Assembly: GCA_038127535.1 (NCBI GenBank) | Contig: JAYPHU010000021.1 | Coordinates: 3,817 to 67,816 of the forward strand | Length of the DNA stretch: 64,000 bases | Reading direction: 5' to 3' | Source of the DNA: JAYPHU01 sp038127535 | GTDB taxonomy: Bacteria; Pseudomonadota; Alphaproteobacteria; Rhodospirillales; UBA2165 | Shown: positions 9,713 through 18,280 of the stretch, in pieces | Numbering within the stretch: the first letter of the stretch is position 1 | Layout: each line of letters opens with the position of its first letter | Notes under the pieces: model-generated | What the model was told of the DNA's origin: nothing | The model's input: the letters and a program-made list of their open reading frames with translations, nothing else | Databases searched by the model: none | Made by a program: the position numbers and the translations under genes

Positions 9713-10147
9713 TCAGGCCCCGCCACCGCCACCACGTCCGATTACGGCTTTAAACATGTTGTGATTTTTCTTGTAGATCTGGGTTACCAGATTGTGGTTG
9801 ATCGCCGTCTCGTTCATTTTGAGCATCTGCTCTTCGAGAACGACCTGGTTGCCGTTCGGCAAGGTTTCATACGGGCTCTTGGCGCTCACTTGCTGGAATT
9901 TGCCCATGGTCGCTGCCGACGCTTTCCGAAATAGATGCTGCTCGTTCGTAATGAAAGTGCCGAAGCCCTCGCTCGGCGCGCGGGAACGGCGCAACGCGTC
10001 CTTGAACCCGAATGCCTTGAGGTCATTGGATCGATAGTCCGGCGTATCAGCGTTCGCGATATTTTGAGCAATAACCTGCTGGCGTTGATTAAGCCAATCC
10101 AGGCGTTGCCGCATCACCCCGAAAAGGGGCAGGTCGGTCAGTTTCAT
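9713..10147 (-). CDS. flgB: Proximal rod protein FlgB
   Basis: First gene of the minus-strand flgBC-fliEQR-flhB run. The protein reads MKLTDLPLFGVMRQRLDWLN then QQVIAQNIANADTPDYRSND, the FlgB N-terminal signature, and ends in a glycine-rich RGGGGGA. A second ATG four codons upstream (10159) is in frame; 10147 is preferred for ribosome-binding-site spacing, but the choice is uncertain. No GG-N10-GC sigma-54 element was found in its upstream region. Confidence 0.95.
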   Translation of the reverse strand: MKLTDLPLFGVMRQRLDWLNQRQQVIAQNIANADTPDYRSNDLKAFGFKDALRRSRAPSEGFGTFITNEQHLFRKASAATMGKFQQVSAKSPYETLPNGNQVVLEEQMLKMNETAINHNLVTQIYKKNHNMFKAVIGRGGGGGA

Positions 10148-10159
10148 CGCACCATCCAC

Positions 10160-10496
10160 CAGTGCTGGAAGTTAGGTCTACTGGGCTTTTGCCCTTGTTA
10201 CAGGGAGTATGGAGGAGCGGCTTTAAGAAATGGTTACCGCTGGGCAAAAAATCCCGAGCGGACCGTCGGAATATGAAAATGGCCGGCCCTTTCGGGCCGA
10301 CCAAGGTGCTCTTAGGTCAAAGAACCATAATCCTACAGGAAGAACCACCGTCCTGATGGCAACCGTGTTCGCACATCGGACCAATAGACTCTGCGACACA
10401 GATCACAAAATGGGATGATTTCGGAGAATGGCCTGGACGGCAATGATACGATCGACGCCGGCGCCGGGGTGAAGCGTAACCGTAATGATCCACCAC
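10160..10496. other. Intergenic region between flgB and a dioxygenase gene
   Basis: 337 bp without a supported gene. It should hold the flgB promoter (minus strand) but no clear -24/-12 or -35/-10 pair was recognised. A short hairpin with stem ggccc/gggcc (10285-10298), followed on the minus strand by ATTTTC, could be a weak terminator for the dioxygenase gene about 200 bp upstream of it. Confidence 0.4.
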
Positions 10497-11567
10497 CTAG
10501 TTCGGCGGGAAGGTGGCGAAGCACTTGTTGGACTGGAAGATAAACGTTTCCACATAGTCCATGATGTCGGCCTTGCGGTCGAGGGCGTCCATCGCGCCGG
10601 CCAGGACATGCCAGTTTAAGAGCTCGTGGTGCCCAGCGCCTTCCACTTCATCCATTTGGCGATCCCGCCAGAAGCCATAATCGCCGTCTTCAAGCGCCGC
10701 CAGCATCTTCCGGTCAGACTCGAAGTCCGGCACCACATAGCCGGTGTTGGGCGACAGGAAACAGTGTGACCAGCTTGAGGATGCCATGATGACGCAGCGG
10801 TACGGGCTTTCGGCCAAGGTCTCCGCCAGCTTGACGCCGAGCTCGTGACAGAGCGCCGGGTTGGGGCCCGGCGGGTCGGGTAGGCCGTTGACCTCCGGCT
10901 CCTCGAACAAATGGGCGAAGGCGCCCTTGGCGCTGATCACCGAGCTGCCGTAGCAGTTCACGTGCAGCGGGATGATCGGATGGCTGAAGCCCTGCCGGTC
11001 CACATCCATGTAGAGCACCGTGTAGTTAAACCCGTGTGCCAGCAGGTCCGAATGCAAGAGCTTGTAGGCATAGGGCATGGAGAGGCCACGGTTCAACAGC
11101 CCGGCGGTGATGTACTTCGCCCCCTCCCGGTGGCCGTGCAGGTGGATCGGCTCCTCCCGGGGTTCGCCCCAATAGTTGGTTTTATGCGCCATGACGCCCT
11201 GCCGCCAGACATATTGGTCGAAGTCGTCGTCCAGGCCGAACACGCAGAACGGCGGGATGATGTCTTCCTTGAAATTCTCATATTGGTCATCGGCAATGAT
11301 GACGATGAAGTCGGGCGCGAATTCATCAATGATGGCGCGCTGCTTACGGAAGTTTTCCCACATCCGTTCCCGATACGCGCCGGCCGAGGTGAGGCCCATG
11401 TCGTCGCCGATCTCCTCGGCCATGCCGTCGGGCCAGTTGGCCTGATCTTTCCATTTGGGATCGATCAGCGGCGCATTTATGATCCGCTGCCAGATGGAGG
11501 ACAGCCCCTCGTCCGTGCCGGTGAGGCCGGGATAGTGGGTCGTGCCGATGCCGAGTATTTCGCCCAT
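10497..11567 (-). CDS. Class III extradiol ring-cleavage dioxygenase, LigB superfamily
   Basis: Predicted non-haem Fe(II) dioxygenase that opens catechol- or gallate-type rings between or beside hydroxyls. The start MGEILGIGTTHYPGL supplies the first ligand (His11). VIIADDQYENFKED aligns with the LigB NDH segment, with Gln where LigB has its second His. SSSWSHCF and VVPDFESDRKML match the regions of the catalytic His and the Glu ligand. The ATG at 11567 is chosen; the frame extends further to 11741 but that part looks non-coding and overlaps the divergent neighbour. The PrpF/GalD-like neighbour suggests gallate or 3-O-methylgallate type substrates; substrate is inference. Confidence 0.8.
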   Translation of the reverse strand: MGEILGIGTTHYPGLTGTDEGLSSIWQRIINAPLIDPKWKDQANWPDGMAEEIGDDMGLTSAGAYRERMWENFRKQRAIIDEFAPDFIVIIADDQYENFKEDIIPPFCVFGLDDDFDQYVWRQGVMAHKTNYWGEPREEPIHLHGHREGAKYITAGLLNRGLSMPYAYKLLHSDLLAHGFNYTVLYMDVDRQGFSHPIIPLHVNCYGSSVISAKGAFAHLFEEPEVNGLPDPPGPNPALCHELGVKLAETLAESPYRCVIMASSSWSHCFLSPNTGYVVPDFESDRKMLAALEDGDYGFWRDRQMDEVEGAGHHELLNWHVLAGAMDALDRKADIMDYVETFIFQSNKCFATFPPN

Positions 11568-11688
11568 GGCCGTAGCTGACCATGCCGGTCGTTCCGGGGT
11601 CAAGCGCATTCGGTTGGCGTCACAAGCGGCTCGACTTGCCCCGCCTGCTCCCGCAAAATGCGCGACATCAGTTGGAAGAAGATGAACG

Positions 11689-12780
11689 ATGGCGAAGCAA
11701 ACACCGATCCCCTGCGTCCTGATGCGGGGCGGCACCTCCAAAGGCCCCTACTTTGATCTGGCCGACCTACCGGAGGACGAGGAAACGCGGAACAATGTCC
11801 TGCTGGCGGCCATGGGCTCGCCCGATGTGCGCCAGATCGACGGCATCGGTGGTGCGGATTCCCTGACCTCCAAGGTTGCCATGGTCAGCAAGTCCGAACG
11901 GGACGGCATCGATATCGACTACCTGTTCGCGCAAGTCTCCATCGAAAAGGCGTTCGTCGACACCAACCCCTCCTGCGGTAATATGCTGTCCGGTATCGCG
12001 CCGTACGCACTGGAGAAAGGCTGGGTGCCGATCGAGGGGGAGACATCCGAGGTCACCATCTACAATGTGAATACGGACTCGGTTATTGAAGCGGTGATCC
12101 AGACCCCGGAAGGCGCCGTGAACTATGACGGCGACGCGGCCATCGACGGCGTACCGGGCACCGCCGCGCCTATTTTGCTAAAATTCATGGCGGTCGCCGG
12201 GTCCAAGACCGGTAAGCTGCTGCCCACCGGATACCCGAAAGAGGAAATCGACGGGATCGAGGTGACCTGCATGGATGTGGCCATGCCCATGGTACTGATG
12301 CGAGCGGCTGATCTCGGGATAACGGGGCATGAAACCCGCGACGAGCTGGACGCAAATACGGCGCTGTTTGAGCGGATGGAACCGATCCGGCGGGAGGCCG
12401 GCCGGCGCATGGGGCTCGGCGATGTGTCGGAGCTGGTCATTCCCAAGATCGGACTTCTATCTGAACCCGTGGACGACGGCAGCATCACGTCCCGCTATTT
12501 CGTGCCTACAAGCTGCCATGCCGCCCACGCGGTCACCGGCGGATTGTGTGTCGCCACCTGTACGGTAATGGAAGGAACCGTGGCCGACGGCCTTAGTCGC
12601 GTTAACCGGACCGCCGAAGAGACCATCGTCATCGAACATCCGTCCGGCCAATTGAATATTGAGCTGTGCGTTGACGGTCACGGGCCGGACCTGACGTTTG
12701 TCTATGGCGGGGTACTGCGAACCGCGCGCTGGCTGTTCGAAGGAAACGTGTTTGTGCCGTCCGATGTTTGGGCCGGCTGA
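11689..12780 (+). CDS. PrpF-family isomerase, probable 4-oxalomesaconate tautomerase
   Basis: 363 residues, full length for the PrpF family (diaminopimelate-epimerase fold). Motifs: PCVLMRGGTSKGPYFDLADL at the N-terminus, DTNPSCGNMLSGIAPYA with the first conserved Cys, and PTSCHAAHAVTGGLCVATC toward the C-terminus. GalD, a member of this family, tautomerises 4-oxalomesaconate after gallate ring cleavage, and this gene is divergent (121 bp) from an extradiol dioxygenase, which supports that role. 2-Methylaconitate isomerase (PrpF proper) is less likely because no prpBCD genes are nearby. Confidence 0.82.
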   Translation: MAKQTPIPCVLMRGGTSKGPYFDLADLPEDEETRNNVLLAAMGSPDVRQIDGIGGADSLTSKVAMVSKSERDGIDIDYLFAQVSIEKAFVDTNPSCGNMLSGIAPYALEKGWVPIEGETSEVTIYNVNTDSVIEAVIQTPEGAVNYDGDAAIDGVPGTAAPILLKFMAVAGSKTGKLLPTGYPKEEIDGIEVTCMDVAMPMVLMRAADLGITGHETRDELDANTALFERMEPIRREAGRRMGLGDVSELVIPKIGLLSEPVDDGSITSRYFVPTSCHAAHAVTGGLCVATCTVMEGTVADGLSRVNRTAEETIVIEHPSGQLNIELCVDGHGPDLTFVYGGVLRTARWLFEGNVFVPSDVWAG

Positions 12781-12791
12781 GAGATTACACC

Positions 12792-13556
12792 ATGGACCTA
12801 CTCTTAAACGGCAAGACAGCGCTGGTGACTGGCGCCAGCCAAGGCATCGGCCGGGCCTGCGCGAAGGCATTGGCGGCCGAAGGGGTGCAGACCGCGATCG
12901 CCGCCCGGCGGGAAGAACTGCTGAAAGAGGTTGCCGACGAGATCGCCGCCGCCGGCCACTTGCGCCCCATTGTCATCGCTCATGACATTATGTCCCCGGA
13001 CGGACCGGAGAGCCTTGGTGGCAAGGCGCTCGACGCCCTCGGAAACGTCGACATTCTGATCAATTCCGCCGGCGGCAGCCGCAAGGTGGAACTTTATGCG
13101 GACGCCCCAACATGGGATGAAGGCATGGATATGAACTTCAATACCCAGCGCCGGCTGAGCCACGCCCTCCTCGCGCAAATGATTGAGCGGGAATGGGGCC
13201 GGATCGTCACCATCAGCGGCAAGAACGAACCGGAAAAGCATCCGGGCAAGATGAACATCGCCATGTCGGCGAAGGCCGCGCTTCACGCCTGGTCCAAGGG
13301 ACTCTCCAACGAGGTCTCGAAGTACGGCGTCACAGTCAATTGCCTCGGCCCCGGCAAGATCATGAGCGAACAGATCCGGCAGAATTATGATGAGGAGCGG
13401 CGGCGCAAATACGCCGAAGAGGAAATTCCCATCGGCTATCTGGGCGAACCCGAAGACATGGCGGTGCTGGCCGCCTTCTTGTGTTCCCCCCTGGCGCGAT
13501 ACATCACCGGGGCACTGATCCCCGTCGACGGCAGTTTCAGAAAATATGCCTTCTGA
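12792..13556 (+). CDS. Short-chain dehydrogenase/reductase family protein lacking the catalytic Tyr
   Basis: 254-residue Rossmann protein starting MDLLLNGKTALVTGASQGIG (TGxxxGxG cofactor motif), with NSAGG corresponding to the NNAG motif and a usual PVDGSF end. At the active site the usual S...YxxxK reads ISGKNEPEKHPGKMNIAMSA-K: Lys is kept but Ala is at the Tyr position. It begins 11 bp after the PrpF-like gene, so probably the same transcript. An oxidoreductase role in ring-cleavage metabolism is inference; a non-redox role is possible. Confidence 0.85.
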   Translation: MDLLLNGKTALVTGASQGIGRACAKALAAEGVQTAIAARREELLKEVADEIAAAGHLRPIVIAHDIMSPDGPESLGGKALDALGNVDILINSAGGSRKVELYADAPTWDEGMDMNFNTQRRLSHALLAQMIEREWGRIVTISGKNEPEKHPGKMNIAMSAKAALHAWSKGLSNEVSKYGVTVNCLGPGKIMSEQIRQNYDEERRRKYAEEEIPIGYLGEPEDMAVLAAFLCSPLARYITGALIPVDGSFRKYAF

Positions 13557-13935
13557 TCAAACCACAGATGCAGTGAACAAGGCCAAAGCCGTGATGGACA
13601 CCCATCTGACGGTGCTGAACGCGAGCGACGAAGCGGCGCTGGCCGCAACGCTTCATTTTCCCCACTACCGCTTGTCTGGTGGGAAGCTAAAAACATGGGA
13701 AGGGCCTGAAACCTACCTGGCTGATTTTCTCGCCCGTGCCGGAGACGAGTGGCACCACACCGAATGGGATGGATTAGACGTGATCGCCGCGGAGCCCGGC
13801 TAGGTTCACCTGGACGTCACATTTACCCGATATAGAGCCGATGGCTCGGTTCTTGGGAAATTCCGGTCGCTTTGGATCATCGCCGAAATTAACGGCGTAT
13901 GGGCAGCCCAACTGCGCTCTTTATTCGCGCCTTAG
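13546..13935 (+). pseudogene. NTF2/SnoaL-like small protein interrupted by TAG
   Basis: The frame starts with ATG 13546, overlapping the SDR stop by 11 bp. It reads 85 codons (MPSDQTTDAVNKAKAVMDTH, then a segment with DEAALAATLHFPHYRLSGGK typical of NTF2-like proteins) to TAG at 13801-13803. The same frame then continues for 43 sense codons with coherent protein (VHLDVTFTRYRADGSVLGKF, SLWIIAEINGVWAAQLRSLF) to TAG at 13933-13935. The intact product would be about 129 residues, normal for the fold. A single nonsense change, or a sequencing error, explains the break. Confidence 0.8.
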
Positions 13936-13950
13936 AACTGGAAACGAGTT

Positions 13951-15537
13951 TTATTCGTCCGAGTCGGCCTTGCGCGCCTTGAAGGAAGTCCAGGCCCGGA
14001 AACCGACGACGGCCGCGCCGATGATCAGGAAGATCGGTGCGAACGAGAACTTGCCCTGATACTCAAAAGTCAGGAACACTAGGAACCCGCTGTCCGAGAT
14101 GATCATCGATTGGCGGAACGCCTCTTCCATGCTGGACGTCAACACAAAGGCGATGATGAAGGCGGCGGCCGAGAAATTCGTTCGCCGCATCACATAGCCG
14201 ATCACGCCGAATAAAAGCGCGAAACCCACATCCCAGATGGAGGCGCGGGAGGAATAGCTCGCGGCCAGAGAAATCATGAGGATCGTCGGATAAAGGTGCC
14301 GGGTCGGCAGCACAGCGATGATGCGCCCGATGTAGGACGCCGCAAAATAGCCGATCAACGCGTAAGCGCCGATGCCGATTAATCCGGCCGCGAAAACACC
14401 GAAAATAAACTCTCGTGGACTGATCAGTTTGCCGGCGATAAACAGCGGCGGCTCTTCGGCAAAAATCGTCGGGCCGGGCTGCAGACCGTTCACCAGGAAC
14501 ATACCGATCAGCACGGCGGCAATGGTGGAACCCGGAATACCGAGGGTCAGAAGCGGAATCATGGACGGTCCGGACACCGCATTGTTGGCCGATTCCGGGG
14601 CGGCGATACCCTCGACGATGCCCGTGCCCCATTCTTCCTTGTTCTTGGCTCTGCGCTTTTCTTCGCCATAGGCAACGAAACAGGCGACGGAGGAACCCAG
14701 CCCCGGCATCATGCCGATCAAAGAGCCGTAAATGGAGGATCGGAACATCAGCGGGATGCAGCGCTTGAACTCAGGCCAGGTGAAGTAATGCGCCGTCGGA
14801 TCGTCAATCTTATCGGCGGCGGTCTGGATCATGTCCGTCTTCACACGTTTCTCGGCCTGGACGATAACTTCGGAAATCACGAACACGCCGATCAGCAGCG
14901 GCACCAGCGCCATGCCGGATTCCAGCTCATCGATGCCCATTGTCATTTTGAACTGGCCGGTGATCACGTCTTCGCCGATCAGCGCGATGGCCGCCCCGAA
15001 CAGGGTCGAGACGATGCCCTTAATAATGCTGTCGCTGACTACGGAGCCAATGACGACAAAGGCCATCAGGTAGATCGCGAAGTTCTCGGGCGGGCCAAAT
15101 TTCCGCGTGAACGCGGCAATCGCCACGGCCCCGAAGATCAGAATAATCTCGCCGAAATAGTCTCCGTAAGCGGAGGCGACGGCGGCGGTCTTGAGCGCCT
15201 TGCCGGCCTTCCCGGCCTGGGTCATCGGGTAGCCGTCCTGCATGGTGGCGGCGGATGCAGCGGTACCGGGTGTATTAAACAGGATCGCAGCAATCGATCC
15301 GCCGTATCGGCCGGATTTGCCGATCACATAAAGAAAAGCCAACCCGGCGAGGCCGCCGATCTCTTCGTTGTACGCAATTAGAATGGGCAGCATCATAGCG
15401 ATGGCGGCGGCGGCAGTCAGCCCCGGCAGAGCGCCGAATATGATACCGACAAAAGCGGCCAGGATCACAAACCAAATCGCATACGGATCGGCGAAAAGGG
15501 TGCCGAAACCGCCGATGATATCTTCAAAAAACATCAT
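13951..15537 (-). CDS. tctA: Tripartite tricarboxylate transporter, large permease TctA
   Basis: About 12 TM segments, 528 residues. The N-terminal FGALPGLTAAAAIAMMLPI and the later GMMPGLGSSVACFVAYGEEK and LTLGIPGSTIAAVLIGMF are hallmark TctA sequences. It uses the membrane potential to import a carboxylate captured by TctC. TctB starts upstream with only a 3-bp gap. Substrate cannot be read from the sequence; neighbours suggest an aromatic-pathway carboxylate. Confidence 0.95.
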   Translation of the reverse strand: MMFFEDIIGGFGTLFADPYAIWFVILAAFVGIIFGALPGLTAAAAIAMMLPILIAYNEEIGGLAGLAFLYVIGKSGRYGGSIAAILFNTPGTAASAATMQDGYPMTQAGKAGKALKTAAVASAYGDYFGEIILIFGAVAIAAFTRKFGPPENFAIYLMAFVVIGSVVSDSIIKGIVSTLFGAAIALIGEDVITGQFKMTMGIDELESGMALVPLLIGVFVISEVIVQAEKRVKTDMIQTAADKIDDPTAHYFTWPEFKRCIPLMFRSSIYGSLIGMMPGLGSSVACFVAYGEEKRRAKNKEEWGTGIVEGIAAPESANNAVSGPSMIPLLTLGIPGSTIAAVLIGMFLVNGLQPGPTIFAEEPPLFIAGKLISPREFIFGVFAAGLIGIGAYALIGYFAASYIGRIIAVLPTRHLYPTILMISLAASYSSRASIWDVGFALLFGVIGYVMRRTNFSAAAFIIAFVLTSSMEEAFRQSMIISDSGFLVFLTFEYQGKFSFAPIFLIIGAAVVGFRAWTSFKARKADSDE

Positions 15538-15540
15538 GGC

Positions 15541-16053
15541 TTATTCACCCTTAATCCAATCCGTGTAGGGGCGCAGATCAACGAAGTACCCTTGAGGATC
15601 GCTCAACAGCATGACCCCCATGAACAGCCATTGGAAGATGACCGCCAGGAAGATCGAGCCGGCGATGATGCCGATCCAGTTCCGATTGCCAAAAGCATAA
15701 AGAGTGGCAATAAACGTCACGATCAGCGCAACGAAATAGCCGAACCCCCAAAAAAAGACGACAAACAAGACGCCGCAGCCGACGACTTCCAAGATGCACT
15801 TAATGTCGCTGTCGAGAAAACCGTATTCGTTCTTCAAATCGCCGGCACGGCCTGAATAGGCCCTTATCCCGAGCCAGACACCGCTGAGGATCAAAGAGAT
15901 CGCCAAAATCAGCGGCATGGTTCGCGGCCCGACCATCTCCTTTGACGTTCCTATCGTCATCGCTTGGAAGACGAAGAATACGCCGATCAGAAGGACGACG
16001 AGACTGACCCAATACTCGACCTTGGTTTTGTATTGTTGATTGTCCACGATCAA
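15541..16053 (-). CDS. tctB: Tripartite tricarboxylate transporter, small membrane subunit TctB
   Basis: 170 residues with four hydrophobic segments (for example WVSLVVLLIGVFFVFQAM and VVGCGVLFVVFFWGFGYFV) and the MVGPRTMPLILAISLILSG segment common in TctB. It sits between tctC and tctA; a terminator-like hairpin separates it from tctC. Confidence 0.9.
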   Translation of the reverse strand: MIVDNQQYKTKVEYWVSLVVLLIGVFFVFQAMTIGTSKEMVGPRTMPLILAISLILSGVWLGIRAYSGRAGDLKNEYGFLDSDIKCILEVVGCGVLFVVFFWGFGYFVALIVTFIATLYAFGNRNWIGIIAGSIFLAVIFQWLFMGVMLLSDPQGYFVDLRPYTDWIKGE

Positions 16054-16078
16054 AACAATGGCATTAAATAATCAAAAG

Positions 16079-16120
16079 AAAAAGGGGCGAGGCCGGCGAA
16101 GGCCTGCCCCTTTTCTTTTC
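16079..16120 (-). terminator. Strong hairpin between tctC and tctB
   Basis: Stem aaaaggggc..ggcc / ggcc.gcccctttt with loop ggcgaa, followed on the minus strand by TTTTTCTTTT. It lies immediately after the tctC stop and about 25 bp before tctB, so it may make tctC more abundant than the membrane subunits by partial termination or RNA protection. Confidence 0.8.
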
Positions 16121-16124
16121 GAGC

Positions 16125-17105
16125 CTATTGGGTGGCCAGGATCTTCTTAATGACCGGACCCATAGCCTTGTACATCGTGTCCTGAGCGGCGGTCGCCGTA
16201 GCAGAATCGGTGTAGAACGAGGCCAGCGCGTTCTTCTTCATGTAGCGCTTATAGCCTTTGAGGCCGGCGATGTGCTTGATCGCGGCGCCCACGTCGGCTT
16301 TGACTTCATCTGGCACGCCTTTCTTGGCGAAGAGACACATCAGGCCGGTGAACTCGATACCGCCCGTGCCCTGCTCACCGAAGGTCGCCAGTTTCGGCGC
16401 CATCGGATCGCGTTTGGAGCCGGCGGAGGCCAACGCCTTGATGTCGTCTTCAAAACCGACCAGCGTGTTCACGCCGCCGAAGACAGCTTCAACGGATTTG
16501 GACACTAGCGCGGCGCGGGCCTTGGACCCGCCCTTAAACGGCACTTTCTTGTGCTTGATGCCGTGCGAGTCAAAGAAGATGTGGCCGATGGTGGCGTGCA
16601 TGGTCGCCGCACCGGACGTACCCCAGGTGATGGTCTTGCCCGAGGATTTGGCATAGTCGATGAACTCTTTCATCGTCTTCGCCGGATGGGAGGTGTGCAC
16701 CTGCAGCGAGGTCACCAGCTGTGAGGCGCAGCCCAGGTTCACGAAAGCATCCGGAACGTGATATGGACGGGCGTCACCCTTGGCCAGCTCACCGGCGATG
16801 AAGGTGCCGATGTTGATCATGTAGAGGGTGTGGCCGTCGGCTTTTTCAGCCAGCGCCATCTTGGCGGCCTTCTGGCCGGACGCGCCGGGCTGGTTGACGA
16901 TATAGGCCGGCAGACCGTTTAAGCTGGGGGCTTCGTGCATGTAGGAAGCGAAGCCACGAGCCGTGGTGTCGGTGCCGCCGCCGGCGGAGAAACCGACCAA
17001 AATCTTAATCGGCTTGGAGGGGTATTCGGCGTGGGCGGGGCCGCTGGCCGCCACCATCATTGCCGCCGCGGCTACACTTGCCGCAACTGTGGTCATTTTC
17101 TTCAT
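16125..17105 (-). CDS. tctC: Tripartite tricarboxylate transporter solute-binding protein TctC (Bug family)
   Basis: Periplasmic substrate-binding protein, 326 residues. Signal peptide MKKMTTVAASVAAAAMMVAA ending near AHA-EYPSKP. The start of the mature chain YPSKPIKILVGFSAGGGTDT and VNQPGASGQKAAKMALAEKA are the usual Bug/TctC motifs. The start has a clear ribosome-binding site (GGGAGATTACCT before ATG). The scaffold gap lies about 85 bp upstream. Confidence 0.94.
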   Translation of the reverse strand: MKKMTTVAASVAAAAMMVAASGPAHAEYPSKPIKILVGFSAGGGTDTTARGFASYMHEAPSLNGLPAYIVNQPGASGQKAAKMALAEKADGHTLYMINIGTFIAGELAKGDARPYHVPDAFVNLGCASQLVTSLQVHTSHPAKTMKEFIDYAKSSGKTITWGTSGAATMHATIGHIFFDSHGIKHKKVPFKGGSKARAALVSKSVEAVFGGVNTLVGFEDDIKALASAGSKRDPMAPKLATFGEQGTGGIEFTGLMCLFAKKGVPDEVKADVGAAIKHIAGLKGYKRYMKKNALASFYTDSATATAAQDTMYKAMGPVIKKILATQ

Positions 17106-17188
17106 AGGTAATCTCCCTGTGGAGTTGTTTGAAGTTAATTTTTATGAGCGCAAGTCAGAGCTCATGGGGTTAGGTATAGCCGTAATCC

Positions 17189-17288
17189 NNNNNNNNNNNN
17201 NNNNNNNNNNNNNNNNNNNNNNNNNNNNNNNNNNNNNNNNNNNNNNNNNNNNNNNNNNNNNNNNNNNNNNNNNNNNNNNNNNNNNNNN
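17189..17288. other. Assembly gap of 100 N
   Basis: Exactly 100 undetermined bases, the conventional placeholder for a scaffold join of unknown size. It truncates the lyase gene. The 27 bases before the gap (about 17162-17188) do not allow a call. ORFs reading through the N run are artefacts. Confidence 0.99.
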
Positions 17289-18274
17289 AGCATCCATTCC
17301 GCGATCCAGGCACCCCCGTGCCGGTCATGGTCTTGCCCCATGACGTCCAGGATACCGGCGGCCCGCTGCCGCCCGAGCCGGGCTGTCGCCTCGGCAAACT
17401 CGACAGCCCGTGGGTTCCGCTTGTGCGCCATGCTCGAGCTGCGGCCGTACCCGGCCTCCCCGCCTTCAGAGACCTCGCCGATATCGCTGCCGGCGAGATG
17501 GCTGAGGTTCTGGGCATTCCGGGCCAGGGACGCACAGAGATTGCCCAGACACAACACCACTTCCGACATGGAGTCCCGCGCGTTGTGCCAATTGCTTTTA
17601 ATCGTCCCGAGGCCCAGCTCCCGCGCGAGGGCAGCCCGGAACTCCAAACCGTTAAGATTCAGCGACGCCATGGTGCCAACAGCGCCACCCAACTGCACCA
17701 CTAGAACGCGATCGCGGGCGGCTTGGAGGCGCTCCTGATGGCGTAGCATTTCCTCGAGCCAGTTCGCCAGCTTGGCGCCGAAGGTTGTAGGCAGCGCGTG
17801 CATGTTAATGGTTCGGGCCACCATCACCGTGTCCCGATGGTCGGTGATGAGTTTCTTTAGACCGTCCCGATAGCGCCGAACACCGGCAAGGATTTCATCC
17901 AGCCCATCCCGGACTTGCAGCACCGTGGCGGTGTCCATCACGTCGTAGGTAGTCATGCCATAGTGAACATACTGTGAACTGTCCTCACCCGCCTGTTCCG
18001 CGAGCTGTTTCACCAGGCCGATCACCGGGCGGCCCACCACCAACGTGTCTTGGCGCAACCGTTCGAGATCAAGATTTTCCGCAGATATCTTCTCGACAAT
18101 TTGGCGCGCGGCGTCTTCCGGGATCATGCCCATCTCGCCCTGCACCTTGGCGACCGCCCGCTCGAACGCCACCATGCGCTCAAGCGCCGCCGCCTCGCTG
18201 AAAATTCTCTCCATCGCCTCCGCGCTGAATAGGTGGCGGTAGATGGTCCAATCAAAGAGCGAGTTAGAGCTCAT
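17289..18274 (-). CDS. Fumarase/aspartase-superfamily lyase (PcaB or adenylosuccinate-lyase like), C-terminus lost in gap
   Basis: The N-terminal about 328 residues are present (MSSNSLFDWTIYRHLFSAEA ...). Superfamily hallmarks: YVHYGMTTYDVMDTATVLQ, the TINMHALPTTFGAKLANW helix, and the signature GRSSSMAHKRNPRAVEFAE. The family contains 3-carboxy-cis,cis-muconate cycloisomerase, adenylosuccinate lyase and other lyases. With a dioxygenase and TctABC close by, a PcaB-like catabolic role is favoured over purine synthesis, by inference. It starts 6 bp after the enoyl-CoA hydratase-like stop, so both are in one operon. The frame is intact up to the N run. Confidence 0.85.
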
Positions 18275-18280
18275 GGCCGA

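Noticed and set aside
16963..17343. ORFs reading through the run of N
   Set aside because: The sequence is undefined there, so the joined reading frame has no meaning.
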